The notes beneath the pieces were generated by a model. That model saw nothing but the letters and a program-made list of their open reading frames with translations. It made no database searches and had not been told where the DNA came from. Positions 37,540 to 47,772 of a DNA stretch of 64,000 bases are shown here, piece after piece (position 1 is the first letter of the stretch; each line of letters opens with the position of its first letter). The position numbers and the translations under genes are program-made. The DNA is from Thermoanaerobaculum aquaticum (lineage in GTDB: Bacteria; Acidobacteriota; Thermoanaerobaculia; Thermoanaerobaculales; Thermoanaerobaculaceae), in the NCBI RefSeq assembly GCF_000687145.1, contig NZ_JMFG01000020.1, forward strand, positions 216,122 to 280,121. Direction: 5' to 3'.

Positions 37540-37716
37540 GTGCGGCGTCGTGCGGCCCGGCGTTCCTTTGTGGATTACTTCCTGGCAGCGGTGGGGCTGG
37601 CGTTGCTGGTGTTTGTGTTGGGGATCCTGCTCACCCCCGGCTCGTGCAAGGTGGAGGTGAACCCCGACGCCGATAAGGGGTGGGTGCAGCCGACACCGGT
37701 CCCCGGGCGCTCGTAA
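37540..37716 (+). CDS. Small single-pass membrane protein (58 residues)
   Basis: A short frame starting at GTG. A basic N-terminus (VRRRAARRSF) precedes one strong membrane segment (DYFLAAVGLALLVFVLGILL), then a Cys-containing, polar, proline-rich tail (GSCKVEVNPDADKGW). The positive-inside rule puts the tail outside the membrane. It is supported by the hydrophobic pattern and by a TATCCT box 6 nt upstream. It lies between the NtrC-type regulator and htpX. No family recognised; it might not be expressed. Confidence 0.5.
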   Translation: MRRRAARRSFVDYFLAAVGLALLVFVLGILLTPGSCKVEVNPDADKGWVQPTPVPGRS

Positions 37717-37757
37717 CCCAACCCGCACGTTCGGCAAACAAGAAGCGGAGGAGTTTT

Positions 37758-38606
37758 ATGGGTAACGCTGTGAAGACCGTACTGCTGTTGGGAGTCCTTA
37801 CGGGGCTTTTGCTCGCCATTGGGGATGCCCTGGGCGGGCGCCAGGGCTTGATTTTGGCTTTGGGTATTGCCGGCCTCATGAACTTCGTGGGCTACTTCTT
37901 TTCCGACAAGATCGCTTTGGCCATGCACCATGCCCAGCCGGTGGATGAAAGGGAAGCCCCCGAGCTTTACGCGGTGGTGGCGGAGCTCGCCCAGCGGGCC
38001 GGCATCCCCATGCCGCGACTTTACGTCATCCCCGAGCTGCAACCCAACGCCTTTGCCACCGGCCGCTCTCCCAAACACGCGGCGGTAGCGGTCACCGAGG
38101 GCCTCCTGCGCACCATGAACCGGGCGGAACTGGCGGGGGTCCTGGCCCACGAGCTGGCCCACGTGAAAAACCGCGACATCCTCACGGCTTCCATTGCCGC
38201 CACCCTGGCCGGGGCCATTACGGTTCTGGCGCGGATGGTGGGCTACGCCCTCATGTTTGGCGGGCGTGACCGCGAGGACAACGGCGGAGCGCTCGGCGGC
38301 ATCTTCCTCCTCATCGTGGCTCCCATTGCTGCGCTTTTGATTCAGCTGGCCATCTCCCGCTCCCGGGAGTACGCCGCCGATGAAAAGGCTGCCCGCCTCA
38401 CTGGCAACCCAATGGGGCTCGCTTCCGCACTGCGCAAGCTGGCGGCTTTAACCGAGCGGGTTCCCATGGAAACCGCCCAGCCGGCCACGGCCAGCTTGAT
38501 GATTGCCAACCCCCTTTCCGGTGGCGGGCTCATGCGCCTGTTCTCCACCCACCCACCCATTGAGGAGCGCATTGCCCGTCTGGAAGCCATGGTGGGAAGG
38601 CTCTAA
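37758..38606 (+). CDS. htpX: HtpX-family membrane zinc metalloprotease
   Basis: A 282-residue M48 protease for misfolded membrane proteins. The zinc site HELAHVKNRD lies at His131 and His135, with the third ligand Glu in SREYAADEKAARL. Four hydrophobic segments flank these. The ATG follows CGGAGGAG. Confidence 0.95.
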   Translation: MGNAVKTVLLLGVLTGLLLAIGDALGGRQGLILALGIAGLMNFVGYFFSDKIALAMHHAQPVDEREAPELYAVVAELAQRAGIPMPRLYVIPELQPNAFATGRSPKHAAVAVTEGLLRTMNRAELAGVLAHELAHVKNRDILTASIAATLAGAITVLARMVGYALMFGGRDREDNGGALGGIFLLIVAPIAALLIQLAISRSREYAADEKAARLTGNPMGLASALRKLAALTERVPMETAQPATASLMIANPLSGGGLMRLFSTHPPIEERIARLEAMVGRL

Positions 38607-38634
38607 AAAGCACAAGACAAAAGGCCCCGAGGCG

Positions 38635-40185
38635 TCAGCCAGCCAGGCGGTCGGCCTCCACGTCCCACCGTTGGCCGAGGATTTCGGTGAGCGCCCGCAC
38701 CACCTGCGGGTCAAACTGGCTCCCCGAGCAACGCCAGAGCTCGGCCACCGCTTCTTCCCGGGTGCGGGCCGGTCGCCACGGCTTGGGGTGGGTCATGGCA
38801 TCGTAGGCCCGCACCGCAGCAATGATGCGGGCTGCCAGCGGAATGGCTTCCCCCGAAAGCCCCAACCGCCCGGGGTAGTCACCGGTGGTCTTGCCATCCC
38901 ACCGTTCGTTCACCGCCTCCACCACCGCCATAACGTCACCTAGGAGCTCCACCCGCCGGAGGGAAGCCACCCCTTGGGCCAACTGCTTTCGCAAGAAGTC
39001 CCTCCCTTCCGGTTCCAGCTCCACCGGCTGGTTGAGCACCGCTTCCCCCACCGCCACCTTCCCCACATCGTGGAGGAGAGCGGCCCGGCGCAGCACCTTG
39101 AGCTCATCGTACGAAAGACCCAGCGATTCCCCCACCTTCACCGAAAGCTCAGCCACCCGCTGGGCGTGGCCCCGGCTCCCCCGCTCCTTGGCTTCCAAAG
39201 CCTGGGCCAAAAGCAAAACGATTTGCTCCAGAGCCTCTTCCAGGGCCAGCGACTGCTGGCGAACCTGTCGCAGTAAGGAGCGGTTGGCTGCGGCTTGCGA
39301 ACCCAAAAGCCAGGCCATGGCCGTAAAAACCAGCACGTAGCCGTAGGCGGTGCCCAACTCCACCGTCACCCGCTGCACCTGGGAACGGTCGAACCCCACC
39401 ACCAACAACAGGTGCAAAGCGGCAATGAGCCCGTTGGTCACCAGGGCAGCCCCGGTACCCCCACGAAACGCCGCCACCGCCAGGGCCGGCAGGAAGAGCA
39501 GGGCAAACCAGTGGGGCTTGGCGTGGGCCATGCTGGTAAGCAAGCCCACCACCAGAGCCGCACCCATCGCCCCAAAGAGCACCGGTGCCCAAACCCGCGG
39601 GCGCTGCCAGGTGCGAAAGTGCGCCTGCTCCTCCAGGGCCAAGACCGCTTGCGGGCGAACCAGCACGATGCCGGCCAGACCTAAGGTGCAGGCTGCCGTG
39701 AGGTCCGAAAACCACCACGAAACGAACGCCAAGGGCAAGCGGATGGGCAAGCCTTCCAGACTGGGAGGCGGGAGGAGCGCAAGGAGGAGGGTTCCCACAG
39801 AAGCGCTGGCCAGCGTCCCCAAAACCACGCCCTGGCCCACCACCCTCACCAGTTTGTGCTGGCTTTGCCCCTCCGCTTGCTTGAGGGCCGCCACCATCAC
39901 CAGGTAGAAGAGCACTTCCGGCAAACCAAAAAGACCCGTGCGCACCGGGCCCACAGCGGCGCCCCAGGGGAAGAGGAAGTTCCCCATCCAAACCGCCAGC
40001 GCCCCCCATGGTCCCACCCACGCGGCCCCCACGGCGGTCACTGCAGCCGCCGGGAAGAAGAAGCTTACCCCCGGCATGAACTCGAAAAGCCCCGCCAGGC
40101 GGTTGAGCAGAGCCCAGGTCAAGCCCACGGCCACAAAGGGCAAACCCCGCTTGACCCAGCCACCCAAGGTCTCACCCCAATTCAC
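38635..40185 (-). CDS. MASE1-like membrane protein with a degenerate HD-GYP domain
   Basis: A 516-residue protein. Residues 1 to about 310 form eight or more membrane segments of MASE1 type (GVSFFFPAAAVTAVG, WWFSDLTAACTLGL). A coiled linker leads to an HD-GYP domain with the first His and the HD pair kept (RGHAQRVAEL; AALLHDVGKVAV). The later ligands are changed: the HxxxG helix reads QLAQGVASL, and HHExxDGxGYP reads VNERWDGKTTGDYP. Loss of these histidines argues against ordinary c-di-GMP phosphodiesterase activity. It starts at GTG, 5 nt after the DUF167 gene. Confidence 0.85.
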   Translation of the reverse strand: MNWGETLGGWVKRGLPFVAVGLTWALLNRLAGLFEFMPGVSFFFPAAAVTAVGAAWVGPWGALAVWMGNFLFPWGAAVGPVRTGLFGLPEVLFYLVMVAALKQAEGQSQHKLVRVVGQGVVLGTLASASVGTLLLALLPPPSLEGLPIRLPLAFVSWWFSDLTAACTLGLAGIVLVRPQAVLALEEQAHFRTWQRPRVWAPVLFGAMGAALVVGLLTSMAHAKPHWFALLFLPALAVAAFRGGTGAALVTNGLIAALHLLLVVGFDRSQVQRVTVELGTAYGYVLVFTAMAWLLGSQAAANRSLLRQVRQQSLALEEALEQIVLLLAQALEAKERGSRGHAQRVAELSVKVGESLGLSYDELKVLRRAALLHDVGKVAVGEAVLNQPVELEPEGRDFLRKQLAQGVASLRRVELLGDVMAVVEAVNERWDGKTTGDYPGRLGLSGEAIPLAARIIAAVRAYDAMTHPKPWRPARTREEAVAELWRCSGSQFDPQVVRALTEILGQRWDVEADRLAG

Positions 40186-40190
40186 TGCTA

Positions 40191-40538
40191 TCAGCCTAGC
40201 ACGGCTTGTAAACTCTGGAGGACCCGCTCCGGGTCCACACCGGCAAGAAAGACCAGCTTGTTTCTCGAGGTCAACCCGGCCTTCAAAACCACGCTGGAAG
40301 AAGGGATCCCCAACAGCTCGGCCAAAAACTCCTGCAGCTGACGGTTGGCTTCCCCGCGTTCGGCAGCAGCGGTGAGGGAAACCTTCAAGCTATCCCCAAG
40401 CACCCCCACCACCGACAGCTTCTTCCCCTTGGGGATCACCTTCACCCGCAAAAGACAACCGGTACCTTGCGGCTGCAGCAAGCCGGGGGGCAGGTTGACC
40501 GGGGTTGATGCTTGTGGGTGCCCAGGCGCTTTACCCAC
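40191..40538 (-). CDS. DUF167/YggU-family protein
   Basis: A 115-residue protein with a DUF167 domain ([54 protein letters not shown]). The function is unknown, though the family is widespread. It starts at GTG, overlapping the end of lpxA by 8 bp, so it belongs to the lipid A operon transcript. Confidence 0.88.
   Translation of the reverse strand: MGKAPGHPQASTPVNLPPGLLQPQGTGCLLRVKVIPKGKKLSVVGVLGDSLKVSLTAAAERGEANRQLQEFLAELLGIPSSSVVLKAGLTSRNKLVFLAGVDPERVLQSLQAVLG
40193..40198 (-). promoter_or_regulatory. Possible -10 box before the HD-GYP gene
   Basis: TAGGCT ends 7 nt before the GTG at 40185 but overlaps the last codons of the DUF167 gene, so it may be incidental and the genes simply cotranscribed. 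Confidence 0.25.
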
Positions 40539-41319
40539 GGGCCAAGATCACCCCGCGCTGAGAGGAACGGATGAACTCCAGGAGCAAGGCGACATCCGGC
40601 TGGTCGCCCAGCTCCGCGGCAATTTTCGCCACCGCTTCGCTGGTGGTGAGCTTGGGGTTGTGGAGGATGCGCCAGGCTTTTTTGAGCGCTTCCCGCCGCT
40701 CCGGCGCAAAGCCCTTCCGTTCCAGGCCAATGGTGTTGGGGCCAAAGCAGCGGGCGGGGCGCGACCCCACCGTGCGCATGAACGGCAAGCAGTCCTTGGT
40801 GGCCACGGTGAAGCCGCCTAAAAACGCATAGGGACCCACGCGGCAAAACTGGTGCACCGCGGAGAACGCCCCGATGGTGGCGTAATCCCCCACCTCCACG
40901 TGCCCGGCCAGGGTGCCACCGTTGGCAAAAATCACGTGGTTGCCCACCTGACAGTCGTGGGCCACATGAGCTCCGGCCATAAACAAGCCGTATCCACCAA
41001 TGCGGGTAACGCCGCCGCCCTTGGTGGTGCCGCGATGCACCGTCACAAACTCCCGAAACCAGTTTCCCGGACCAATTTCCAGGCGGGTGGGTTCGCCCCT
41101 GTAGGACAGGTCCTGAGGTGGGGCGCCAATGGAGCAATGGGAGGTAAAGCGGTTGCCTTCGGCAATCACCGTGGGCCCTTCCAGCCGGCAAAAGGGCCCC
41201 ACCACGCAGCCGGATCCCAACCGCACCTCGCCGTCAATCACCACGTAAGGGCCGATTTCCACGTCATCGGCCAGCTCCGCCCGGGGATCCACCATGGCCG
41301 TGGGATGGATGCGCGCCAT
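40531..41319 (-). CDS. lpxA: UDP-N-acetylglucosamine acyltransferase LpxA
   Basis: A 262-residue left-handed beta-helix acyltransferase catalysing the first step of lipid A synthesis. It begins [16 protein letters not shown], has the hexapeptide repeats, the catalytic His in [14 protein letters not shown], and the C-terminal helical bundle ([20 protein letters not shown]). I choose the ATG after GGTGAGG; a GTG 9 nt upstream overlapping the fabZ stop is an alternative. Confidence 0.95.
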   Translation of the reverse strand: MARIHPTAMVDPRAELADDVEIGPYVVIDGEVRLGSGCVVGPFCRLEGPTVIAEGNRFTSHCSIGAPPQDLSYRGEPTRLEIGPGNWFREFVTVHRGTTKGGGVTRIGGYGLFMAGAHVAHDCQVGNHVIFANGGTLAGHVEVGDYATIGAFSAVHQFCRVGPYAFLGGFTVATKDCLPFMRTVGSRPARCFGPNTIGLERKGFAPERREALKKAWRILHNPKLTTSEAVAKIAAELGDQPDVALLLEFIRSSQRGVILARG

Positions 41320-41324
41320 CGCCC

Positions 41325-41756
41325 TCACCCCCGATCCACCATGGCCGAGGAAAGCTGCGCCTCCGCCACCACCTCGCCATCCACTTTCGCCACGCCTTCC
41401 AACACCGCAAAGCGGCTGCGCTTTTTCAACACCCGCACCTCAAAAATCACCTGATCCCCGGGCACCACCGGCCGCCGGAAGCGGCAACGATCAATGCCCG
41501 TGAAGTAAATGAGCTTTTGCTGGCGGTCGGGGATGTCCCGGAGCATGAGGACACCGCCCGCCTGGGCCATGGCTTCCACCAGCAAAACCCCAGGAAACAC
41601 CGGCGCCCCGGGGAAGTGCCCCTGGAAGAACGGCTCGTTGTAGGTCACGTTTTTCAAGGCAACGATGGAGTCCTCGTTAATTGCCAGCACGCGATCCACC
41701 AACAGGAAGGGGTAGCGGTGCGGCAGAATGTCCATGATGGCCCTAATGTCCAGCAT
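41325..41756 (-). CDS. fabZ: 3-hydroxyacyl-ACP dehydratase FabZ
   Basis: A 143-residue hot-dog dehydratase of fatty acid elongation that competes with LpxA/LpxD for 3-hydroxyacyl-ACP. The motif [19 protein letters not shown] holds the catalytic His and Glu; it begins [21 protein letters not shown]. The ATG lies inside the 3' end of lpxD (14-bp overlap). Confidence 0.96.
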   Translation of the reverse strand: MLDIRAIMDILPHRYPFLLVDRVLAINEDSIVALKNVTYNEPFFQGHFPGAPVFPGVLLVEAMAQAGGVLMLRDIPDRQQKLIYFTGIDRCRFRRPVVPGDQVIFEVRVLKKRSRFAVLEGVAKVDGEVVAEAQLSSAMVDRG

Positions 41757-42771
41757 CCTTCGCCTCCAACCGCGCAAGCCTTGCCTCCAGCTCAGAAAGG
41801 CGCTCCAGCAGCTTTTCCAGCCGGTAAAGCCTGGCTTGCGCCGCCAGCCACTCTCGATGGGGACGCGCCGGCATCCCGGAAACCATCGCCCCGGCGGGGA
41901 TGTCCTCCATGGCCCCAGCCTTGGCGGTGATGATGGCGCCATCGCCCACGGTGACGTGCCCGGTGACGCCGGCTTGCCCAGCCAGGATCACCCCTCGCCC
42001 CAGCTTGCTGGAGCCGGCAATACCGGTTTGCGCCACCAACAGGCAGCCCTCACCGATCACCACGTTGTGGCCAATTTGCACCAGGTTGTCCACCTTGGTA
42101 CCGCGACCAATGCGGGTTTCCCCCAGGGTGGCGCGATCCACGCACACGTTGGCACCCAGCTCTACATCGTCCTCAATGACCACCCGCCCCACCTGCGGGA
42201 CCTTGCGGTGAACCCCACCCACGGTGGCAAAGCCAAAGCCGTCGGAGCCGATCACCACGCCAGCGTGGAGGATGCAGCGGGCGCCGATCTCGCAGTGGTG
42301 CTCCACCACCACCCCCGGGTGCAGCACGGTTTCCGCCCCAATGCGGGAGTAATCGCCAATCACGCAGTTGGCTCCAATCACCGCCCGGTCGCCCACGGTG
42401 ACGTGCTCGCCAATCACCGCCCCAGGGCCCACCGCCACCTCCGCGCCCAGCTGGGCACTGGCCGCCACCACCGCGGTGGGGTGCACTCCGGCGTGCGGCC
42501 GCAGCGGCGGGTAGAAAAGCTCCAGGATTTCCGCCAGAGCCGCGTAAGGCTCAGGGTGCACCAGCAAGGTACGGCCGGGAAAGGGCGAAGGGTCGCGCAC
42601 CAAAAGCGCTCCCGCCTGGGAGCGCTGGGCTGCCGCCAGGTACTTGCGGTTGTGATAAAAGGAAAGGTGCTCCGGGCCTGCTTCCTCCAGGGTTTTCACC
42701 CCGGCAATGTCCACGTCAGGGTCGCCGCGGACCTCCCCGCCTACCTTTGCCGCCAGATCGCCGAGCCTCAC
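41743..42771 (-). CDS. lpxD: UDP-3-O-(3-hydroxyacyl)glucosamine N-acyltransferase LpxD
   Basis: The 342-residue third enzyme of lipid A synthesis. An N-terminal uridine-binding domain (residues 1-100) precedes the hexapeptide beta-helix with the catalytic His in [11 protein letters not shown]. Its C-terminus is a coiled-coil helix ([22 protein letters not shown]), longer than usual. It starts at GTG and lies 23 bp after the OmpH/Skp gene. Confidence 0.95.
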   Translation of the reverse strand: MRLGDLAAKVGGEVRGDPDVDIAGVKTLEEAGPEHLSFYHNRKYLAAAQRSQAGALLVRDPSPFPGRTLLVHPEPYAALAEILELFYPPLRPHAGVHPTAVVAASAQLGAEVAVGPGAVIGEHVTVGDRAVIGANCVIGDYSRIGAETVLHPGVVVEHHCEIGARCILHAGVVIGSDGFGFATVGGVHRKVPQVGRVVIEDDVELGANVCVDRATLGETRIGRGTKVDNLVQIGHNVVIGEGCLLVAQTGIAGSSKLGRGVILAGQAGVTGHVTVGDGAIITAKAGAMEDIPAGAMVSGMPARPHREWLAAQARLYRLEKLLERLSELEARLARLEAKDAGH

Positions 42772-42794
42772 GAACCGGAAGTCCCCCGGGCCCG

Positions 42795-43313
42795 CTACTT
42801 AGCCAGCTTGGTGTTGAAACGCCGCAGCACCTCGTCGGTGATGTCCACGGTATCGTCGGCGTACACCAACCCCGCTTGGAACTTGTTGAAGATCAAAAGG
42901 AACTTCTTTTCCTTGCCGATTTCGTTAATGATCGGCATGATTTGCCTTTCCAGGTTTTGCAGCTCTTTGGCCTTGGCCTCTTCCAGCTCCTGCTGGGCGT
43001 CATCCTGAAAGCGCTGGAGCTCCACCTGCTTGTCTTCGATTTGCTTGCGCAGCTCGGCAATCTTGGCCTCGGACAAGGTCACCGCTTGGGTTTCCAGCTG
43101 CCGCCGCAACCCGGCCAGTTCTTCGTTGAGCTTGCGCCCCTGGGCGACTTTGTCCTCCTGCAGCTTGCGCAACCGGCCCATGGCCTCGCGGCCGGCCGCC
43201 GACTCCTCCACCACCCGTTGCACGTCAATCACCGCCACCGGTGGCGTCGCTTGCTGCGCCCAAGCCGTGCTTGCCACCAGAAACGCCACAGGGAACAACG
43301 CTTTGACGTTCAT
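42795..43313 (-). CDS. OmpH/Skp-family periplasmic chaperone
   Basis: A 172-residue exported protein (signal peptide [20 protein letters not shown]). A short beta strand ([12 protein letters not shown]) precedes a long charged coiled coil (residues about 45-125), then a terminal region ([32 protein letters not shown]) typical of Skp trimers that carry outer-membrane proteins. The start follows AGGAGGTGG. Skp next to lpxD is the conserved order; bamA, usually upstream, is absent here. Confidence 0.92.
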   Translation of the reverse strand: MNVKALFPVAFLVASTAWAQQATPPVAVIDVQRVVEESAAGREAMGRLRKLQEDKVAQGRKLNEELAGLRRQLETQAVTLSEAKIAELRKQIEDKQVELQRFQDDAQQELEEAKAKELQNLERQIMPIINEIGKEKKFLLIFNKFQAGLVYADDTVDITDEVLRRFNTKLAK

Positions 43314-43421
43314 GCCGCCACCTCCTAAGTTTCTTCCCGCCTGGGCGGGAGCGGCATTGTACCATTCTGCTTCCGGCTTGCCGGGGCCGGCGGCTCCGGC
43401 CACAATGGCCGCGGAGGGAGC

Positions 43422-46400
43422 ATGGAGGGTTTTTCCGAAAACGACCGTCTTGCCGTCACAGCACTGCGGGTGCTGGCCATTGACCAGGTGGAAAAAGCCA
43501 AATCCGGACACCCCGGGCTGCCGCTGGGGGCCGCGCCCATGGCTTACGTTTTGTTTTCCCGCTTCCTGCGCTTTGACCCGAAAGCCCCAGGATGGCCCAA
43601 CCGTGACCGCTTCGTGCTTTCCGCCGGTCACGGCTCGGCTTTGCTGTACGCGCTCCTGCACCTTTTTGGCTACCCCCTGCCCCTGGAGGAGCTCCAGCGC
43701 TTCCGGCAGTGGGGCTCCAAAACCCCCGGCCACCCCGAGCACGGCCTCACCCCCGGAGTGGAGTGCACCACCGGTCCGCTGGGCCAGGGCCTGGCCATGG
43801 CGGTGGGGATGGCGTTAGCGGAAAGGCACCTGAGCGCCCGTTTCAACCGCGACGGCTTTCCTGTGGTGGACCACCGCACCTTTGTGTTGGCTTCCGACGG
43901 CGACCTCATGGAGGGTATTTCCCACGAGGCTGCAGCGCTCGCCGGCCATTTGCGCCTGGGTAAGCTGGTGGTGCTGTACGACGACAACCGCATCACCATC
44001 GAAGGGCCCACCTCGCTGGCCTGGTCCGAAAACGTGGAAGCCCGCTTTTCCGCCTACGGCTGGCTCACCCTGGCGGTGGAAGACGGCAACGACCTGGAAG
44101 CCCTTGCCGCTGCCCTGGAGCAGGCCACCTCCCAGGAAGAGCGACCCGTGCTCATCCGAGTGCGCACCCACATTGGCTTTGGCGCCCCCACCAAGCAGGA
44201 CACCGCCGAGGTGCACGGGGCTCCCTTAGGCCCCGAAGAGCACCGCGCCACCAGGGAAAACCTGGGCTGGCCCCACCAGGAGCTCTTCTTTGTGCCGGAG
44301 GAAATCCGCCAGCACTTTGCGGAGCTCGCGCGGAAACGTGCGGCTTGCCACCAAAAATGGCAGAGCCTCTGGCAGGAGTACGAGCAGCGCTTCCCGGAGC
44401 TGGCCTCTGAGCTTTCCCGCCGGCTTTCCGGCAAGCTTCCGCCGGGGTGGGATGAGCTTTCGCTTTCGTTCCCACCGGAAAAGCCCCTGGCCGCCAGGGA
44501 AGCCTCGGGAAAAACCCTCAACGCCCTGGCCGCCAAAATCCCCGAGCTTTTGGGCGGCTCTGCCGATCTTGCCCCTTCCAACAACACGCTTTTGGCCGGT
44601 GAAAGCGACGTAGCCCCCGGCGCCTACAGCGGCCGCAACCTGCGCTTTGGCGTGCGGGAGCACGCCATGGCCGCCATGGCCAACGGCCTGGCGCTCCACG
44701 GGGGCTTGCGGCCCTACGTGGCCACGTTTTTGGTGTTTTCTGACTACCTGCGCCCCGCCTTGCGCCTTTCCGCCCTGCAGGAGCTGCCGGTGGTTTACGT
44801 CTTCACCCACGATTCCATTGGCCTGGGGGAAGACGGCCCCACCCACCAGCCGGTGGAGCACCTCCCCAGCTTGCGGGCCATCCCCAACCTGGAGGTTTGG
44901 CGACCGGCCGACGCCCACGAAACCGTGGCTTGCTGGCGCCAAGCGCTCCGCCGCACCCACGGCCCCACCGCCCTCATCCTCACCCGGCAAAAGCTGCCGG
45001 TGCTGCCGCCGCCTCCTCCGGGAGCGGTGGAACGGGGGGCGTTTATCCGCGAGGAAGCGGAAGGGGGCGTGCCGCAGGTGGTGCTTTGGGCTTCCGGCTC
45101 GGAGGTGCACGTTGCCTTAGGTGCCCGCAAGCTCTTGCAGGCCCAGGGGGTCCCCACCCGGGCGGTTTCCGCCCCCTGCCTGGAGGTTTTTTCCAGCCAG
45201 GACCCGGCCTATCGCAAAGCGGTGCAAGGTCCCGAAAACGCCCTGCAGGTGGCGGTGGAAGCGGCCCGGGGGGTGAGCTGGCACGCCCTTTTGGGCCCCA
45301 ACGCTTTGGTGGTTTCTCAAGAGCGCTTTGGTGCTTCGGCTCCGGGGGACGAGCTCTTCCGCCAATTCGGGTTTACGCCCGAGGCCGTGACCCAGCGGGT
45401 CCTGGCGGCCCTGGCCTCCCGCAGACCCACGCCGCTGGCGCCGGTGGGTGGTTTTGCCGCCGATGCGGCAGCCGAGGCCGCGCGGGAACAACTGCAACGA
45501 GAAGCCCTCCCCCGGCTTTTTGCCCGGGATTGCCGCCTTTGGGGCGAAGCCCACGCGGCCACCGTGGCCCAGCGCCTGGGTTGGCTGGACCTCCCGGCCC
45601 GCAGCCGGCACGAGCTGCCCCAGCTTGCAGTTCTGGTGAACCGCTGGGCCGCAGGGGGCCTGGATACCCTGGTGCTTCTGGGCATGGGGGGTTCCAGCCT
45701 GGCCCCGCAGGTGCTTCGGGAAATGGGCGGCAGCCCCTCCGGGCGCGAGCTTCTGCTGCTGGACACCACCGACCCGGTGCGGGTGAACGGTGCGCTGGAG
45801 TCCCTGGACCCGGCAAAAACCGCGGTGCTGTCGGTTTCAAAATCCGGCACCACCGTGGAAACCGCCAGTTTGCTGGAAATCTTCTGGGATCGCTGGACGA
45901 AAAGCGGCTTGCCCCAGCCGGGGGCTCACTTTGCCGCCCTCACCGAGCCGCAAACGCCTTTGGCGCAGCTTGGCCGGGAGCGGCAGTTTGCAGCGGTGCT
46001 CCCCCACCCGGTGGACGTAGGCGGGCGGTTTTCCGCCCTTTCGGCGGTGGGGCTCTTGCCGGCCCTGTGGTTGGGCTTGCCCACCGAAGAGCTGCTCCAG
46101 CAGGCAGCCAACACCCTTGCCCCCCACACCCACCACCCCGCCCTGGAGCTGGCCGCCGCCCTCGCCGCCGCCTCCCGCGACGGCTGGGGTCGCCTGGTGC
46201 TTTGGCCGGAGGCCCGTTTCCGGCCTTTTGCCCTGTGGCTGGAGCAGCTGGTGGCGGAGTCCACAGGTAAAGACGGCAAGGGTTTGCTGCCGGTGGCCCC
46301 GCCCAGCCCGGTAGGACTTGACCAGCTTCCCGCCACCCTGCACCTGGGGTTGGGCACGGCCCAGCCGCCTTTTCCGGGGCTTGCCTGGCCGGTGGATGCC

Positions 46401-46967
46401 CACCGCCTGGGCGAGGCCTTTGCCTTTTGGGAGCTCACCACCGCGCTTGTGGGCTGCCTCCTGGGTGTGAACCCCTTCGACGAACCCAACGTGGGGGAAG
46501 CCAAGAGGCAAGCGCGGGCCGCGTTGTCCCAGGGTGTGCCGGAGCTTCCACCCACCCCCCAAGCCGGCCAACGTTTGGCGGGGTTCCTTGAAGCCTGTTC
46601 CCGGGAAGAGGCGGTGGTGTTTTGCGCGTACCTTCCGGAAACCCCGGAAGTGGCTCAGGCCCTGGATGAGCTCACCGCAAGCTGGCAGGAGAAGCTGCAA
46701 ACCACCGTCAGCTGGACCTTCGGTCCCCGTTACCTGCACTCCACCGGGCAGCTGCACAAGGGAGGTCCGAAAAAGCTCTTCTGCGTCGTGCTCACCGCCC
46801 CCAACCCCGGCGATCTCCCCATCCCCGGGCAGCCCCACAGCCTGGGTCAGCTCCGCCTGGCCCAGGCCCTGGGGGACGTGGCGGCCCTTTCCGCTTCCGG
46901 CCAACGGGTCCTGCACCTCCACCTCCCCGAGGGGAGCAGAGAGCTGGTTTCCCAGTTGAAACCCTAG
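43422..46967 (+). CDS. Fused transketolase-phosphoglucose isomerase
   Basis: A single 1181-residue frame. Residues 1 to about 665 are a full transketolase: substrate His in [12 protein letters not shown] site [12 protein letters not shown] (about 155), catalytic Glu in [14 protein letters not shown] (about 407), and [13 protein letters not shown]. Residues about 680-1181 are a PGI-type SIS isomerase: [16 protein letters not shown] (about 749), [11 protein letters not shown], the PGI signature [13 protein letters not shown] (about 864), [12 protein letters not shown] (about 1016) and [11 protein letters not shown] (about 1106). The isomerase half is of the kind known from transaldolase-PGI fusions. 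The start follows GGAGGGAGC. It links the non-oxidative pentose phosphate pathway to glycolysis at fructose 6-phosphate. Confidence 0.93.
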   Translation: MEGFSENDRLAVTALRVLAIDQVEKAKSGHPGLPLGAAPMAYVLFSRFLRFDPKAPGWPNRDRFVLSAGHGSALLYALLHLFGYPLPLEELQRFRQWGSKTPGHPEHGLTPGVECTTGPLGQGLAMAVGMALAERHLSARFNRDGFPVVDHRTFVLASDGDLMEGISHEAAALAGHLRLGKLVVLYDDNRITIEGPTSLAWSENVEARFSAYGWLTLAVEDGNDLEALAAALEQATSQEERPVLIRVRTHIGFGAPTKQDTAEVHGAPLGPEEHRATRENLGWPHQELFFVPEEIRQHFAELARKRAACHQKWQSLWQEYEQRFPELASELSRRLSGKLPPGWDELSLSFPPEKPLAAREASGKTLNALAAKIPELLGGSADLAPSNNTLLAGESDVAPGAYSGRNLRFGVREHAMAAMANGLALHGGLRPYVATFLVFSDYLRPALRLSALQELPVVYVFTHDSIGLGEDGPTHQPVEHLPSLRAIPNLEVWRPADAHETVACWRQALRRTHGPTALILTRQKLPVLPPPPPGAVERGAFIREEAEGGVPQVVLWASGSEVHVALGARKLLQAQGVPTRAVSAPCLEVFSSQDPAYRKAVQGPENALQVAVEAARGVSWHALLGPNALVVSQERFGASAPGDELFRQFGFTPEAVTQRVLAALASRRPTPLAPVGGFAADAAAEAAREQLQREALPRLFARDCRLWGEAHAATVAQRLGWLDLPARSRHELPQLAVLVNRWAAGGLDTLVLLGMGGSSLAPQVLREMGGSPSGRELLLLDTTDPVRVNGALESLDPAKTAVLSVSKSGTTVETASLLEIFWDRWTKSGLPQPGAHFAALTEPQTPLAQLGRERQFAAVLPHPVDVGGRFSALSAVGLLPALWLGLPTEELLQQAANTLAPHTHHPALELAAALAAASRDGWGRLVLWPEARFRPFALWLEQLVAESTGKDGKGLLPVAPPSPVGLDQLPATLHLGLGTAQPPFPGLAWPVDAHRLGEAFAFWELTTALVGCLLGVNPFDEPNVGEAKRQARAALSQGVPELPPTPQAGQRLAGFLEACSREEAVVFCAYLPETPEVAQALDELTASWQEKLQTTVSWTFGPRYLHSTGQLHKGGPKKLFCVVLTAPNPGDLPIPGQPHSLGQLRLAQALGDVAALSASGQRVLHLHLPEGSRELVSQLKP

Positions 46968-46982
46968 GTCGCTGCTCTGCCC

Positions 46983-47762
46983 TTAGGAGGAAGCCGGGAA
47001 GTCAAAGGTGGCGAGCACCGGAGCGTGGTCCGAGGGCTTTTCCCCCTTGCGGGCTTCCCGGTCAATGATCACCTCTGTGCAGCGATCGGCCATGGGCTTG
47101 GTGGCCAGGATGTGGTCGAGCCGCATGCCCCAACCGCGGTGGAACGCCCCCTGGCGGTAGTCCCACCAGGTGTAGAGGCCTCCCTCCTGGTGATGGAGGC
47201 GCAAGCAGTCCAAAAGGCCCCAGCCCAAGAGCTTGAAAAACGCTTGCTTTTCCGGGTCGGAGAAGAGGATCTTGCCGCGCCAAAGCTCGGGATCCCAGAC
47301 GTCACGGTCTTCCGGAGCGACGTTGAAATCGCCGCAGACCACGAGAGGCTCCTGCGGAAAAAAGGAGGCCTGCAAATAGGCAAGAAGCTTTTCCATCCAG
47401 GCTAGCTTGAAGGCGTACTTGTCGGTACCCACCTCCTGGCCGTTGGGGACGTACACGCTCATCACCGTAAAGCCGCCAACCCCAGCAGCAATGAGCCTGG
47501 CTTCCCCGCTTTCGTCCCCGGGCAAACCCCGGCGCACGTCCTGCAAAGGCAGGAGGCTGGCGATGGCCACGCCGTTGTAGGTCTTTTGCCCAAAGGCCGC
47601 CACCTGGTAGCCCAGCTCTTGCAACTCCGCAACGGGGAACTCCTCGTCCACCACCTTGGTTTCCTGAATGCACAGCACCTCGGGTTTTTTGGCGGCCAGC
47701 CATGACAAAAGCCTGGGCAGCCGCGCCCGAATGGAGTTCACGTTCCACGTGGCAATCACCAT
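46983..47762 (-). CDS. xth: Exodeoxyribonuclease III
   Basis: A 259-residue AP endonuclease/3'-5' exonuclease. Motifs include IATWNVNSIRARL, CIQETKV (metal Glu), VCGDFNVAPEDRDVW and the C-terminal KPSDHAPVLATF (catalytic Asp-His). The ATG after GAGGAGG is chosen over a GTG 6 nt upstream. It directly follows rtcA on the same strand. Confidence 0.95.
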   Translation of the reverse strand: MVIATWNVNSIRARLPRLLSWLAAKKPEVLCIQETKVVDEEFPVAELQELGYQVAAFGQKTYNGVAIASLLPLQDVRRGLPGDESGEARLIAAGVGGFTVMSVYVPNGQEVGTDKYAFKLAWMEKLLAYLQASFFPQEPLVVCGDFNVAPEDRDVWDPELWRGKILFSDPEKQAFFKLLGWGLLDCLRLHHQEGGLYTWWDYRQGAFHRGWGMRLDHILATKPMADRCTEVIIDREARKGEKPSDHAPVLATFDFPASS

Positions 47763-47772
47763 GGGCACCTCC

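Noticed and set aside
44500..45500. Frameshift or two separate genes instead of the transketolase-PGI fusion
   Set aside because: The frame is continuous with no stop, no internal start with a ribosome site at the junction, and protein-like linker sequence.
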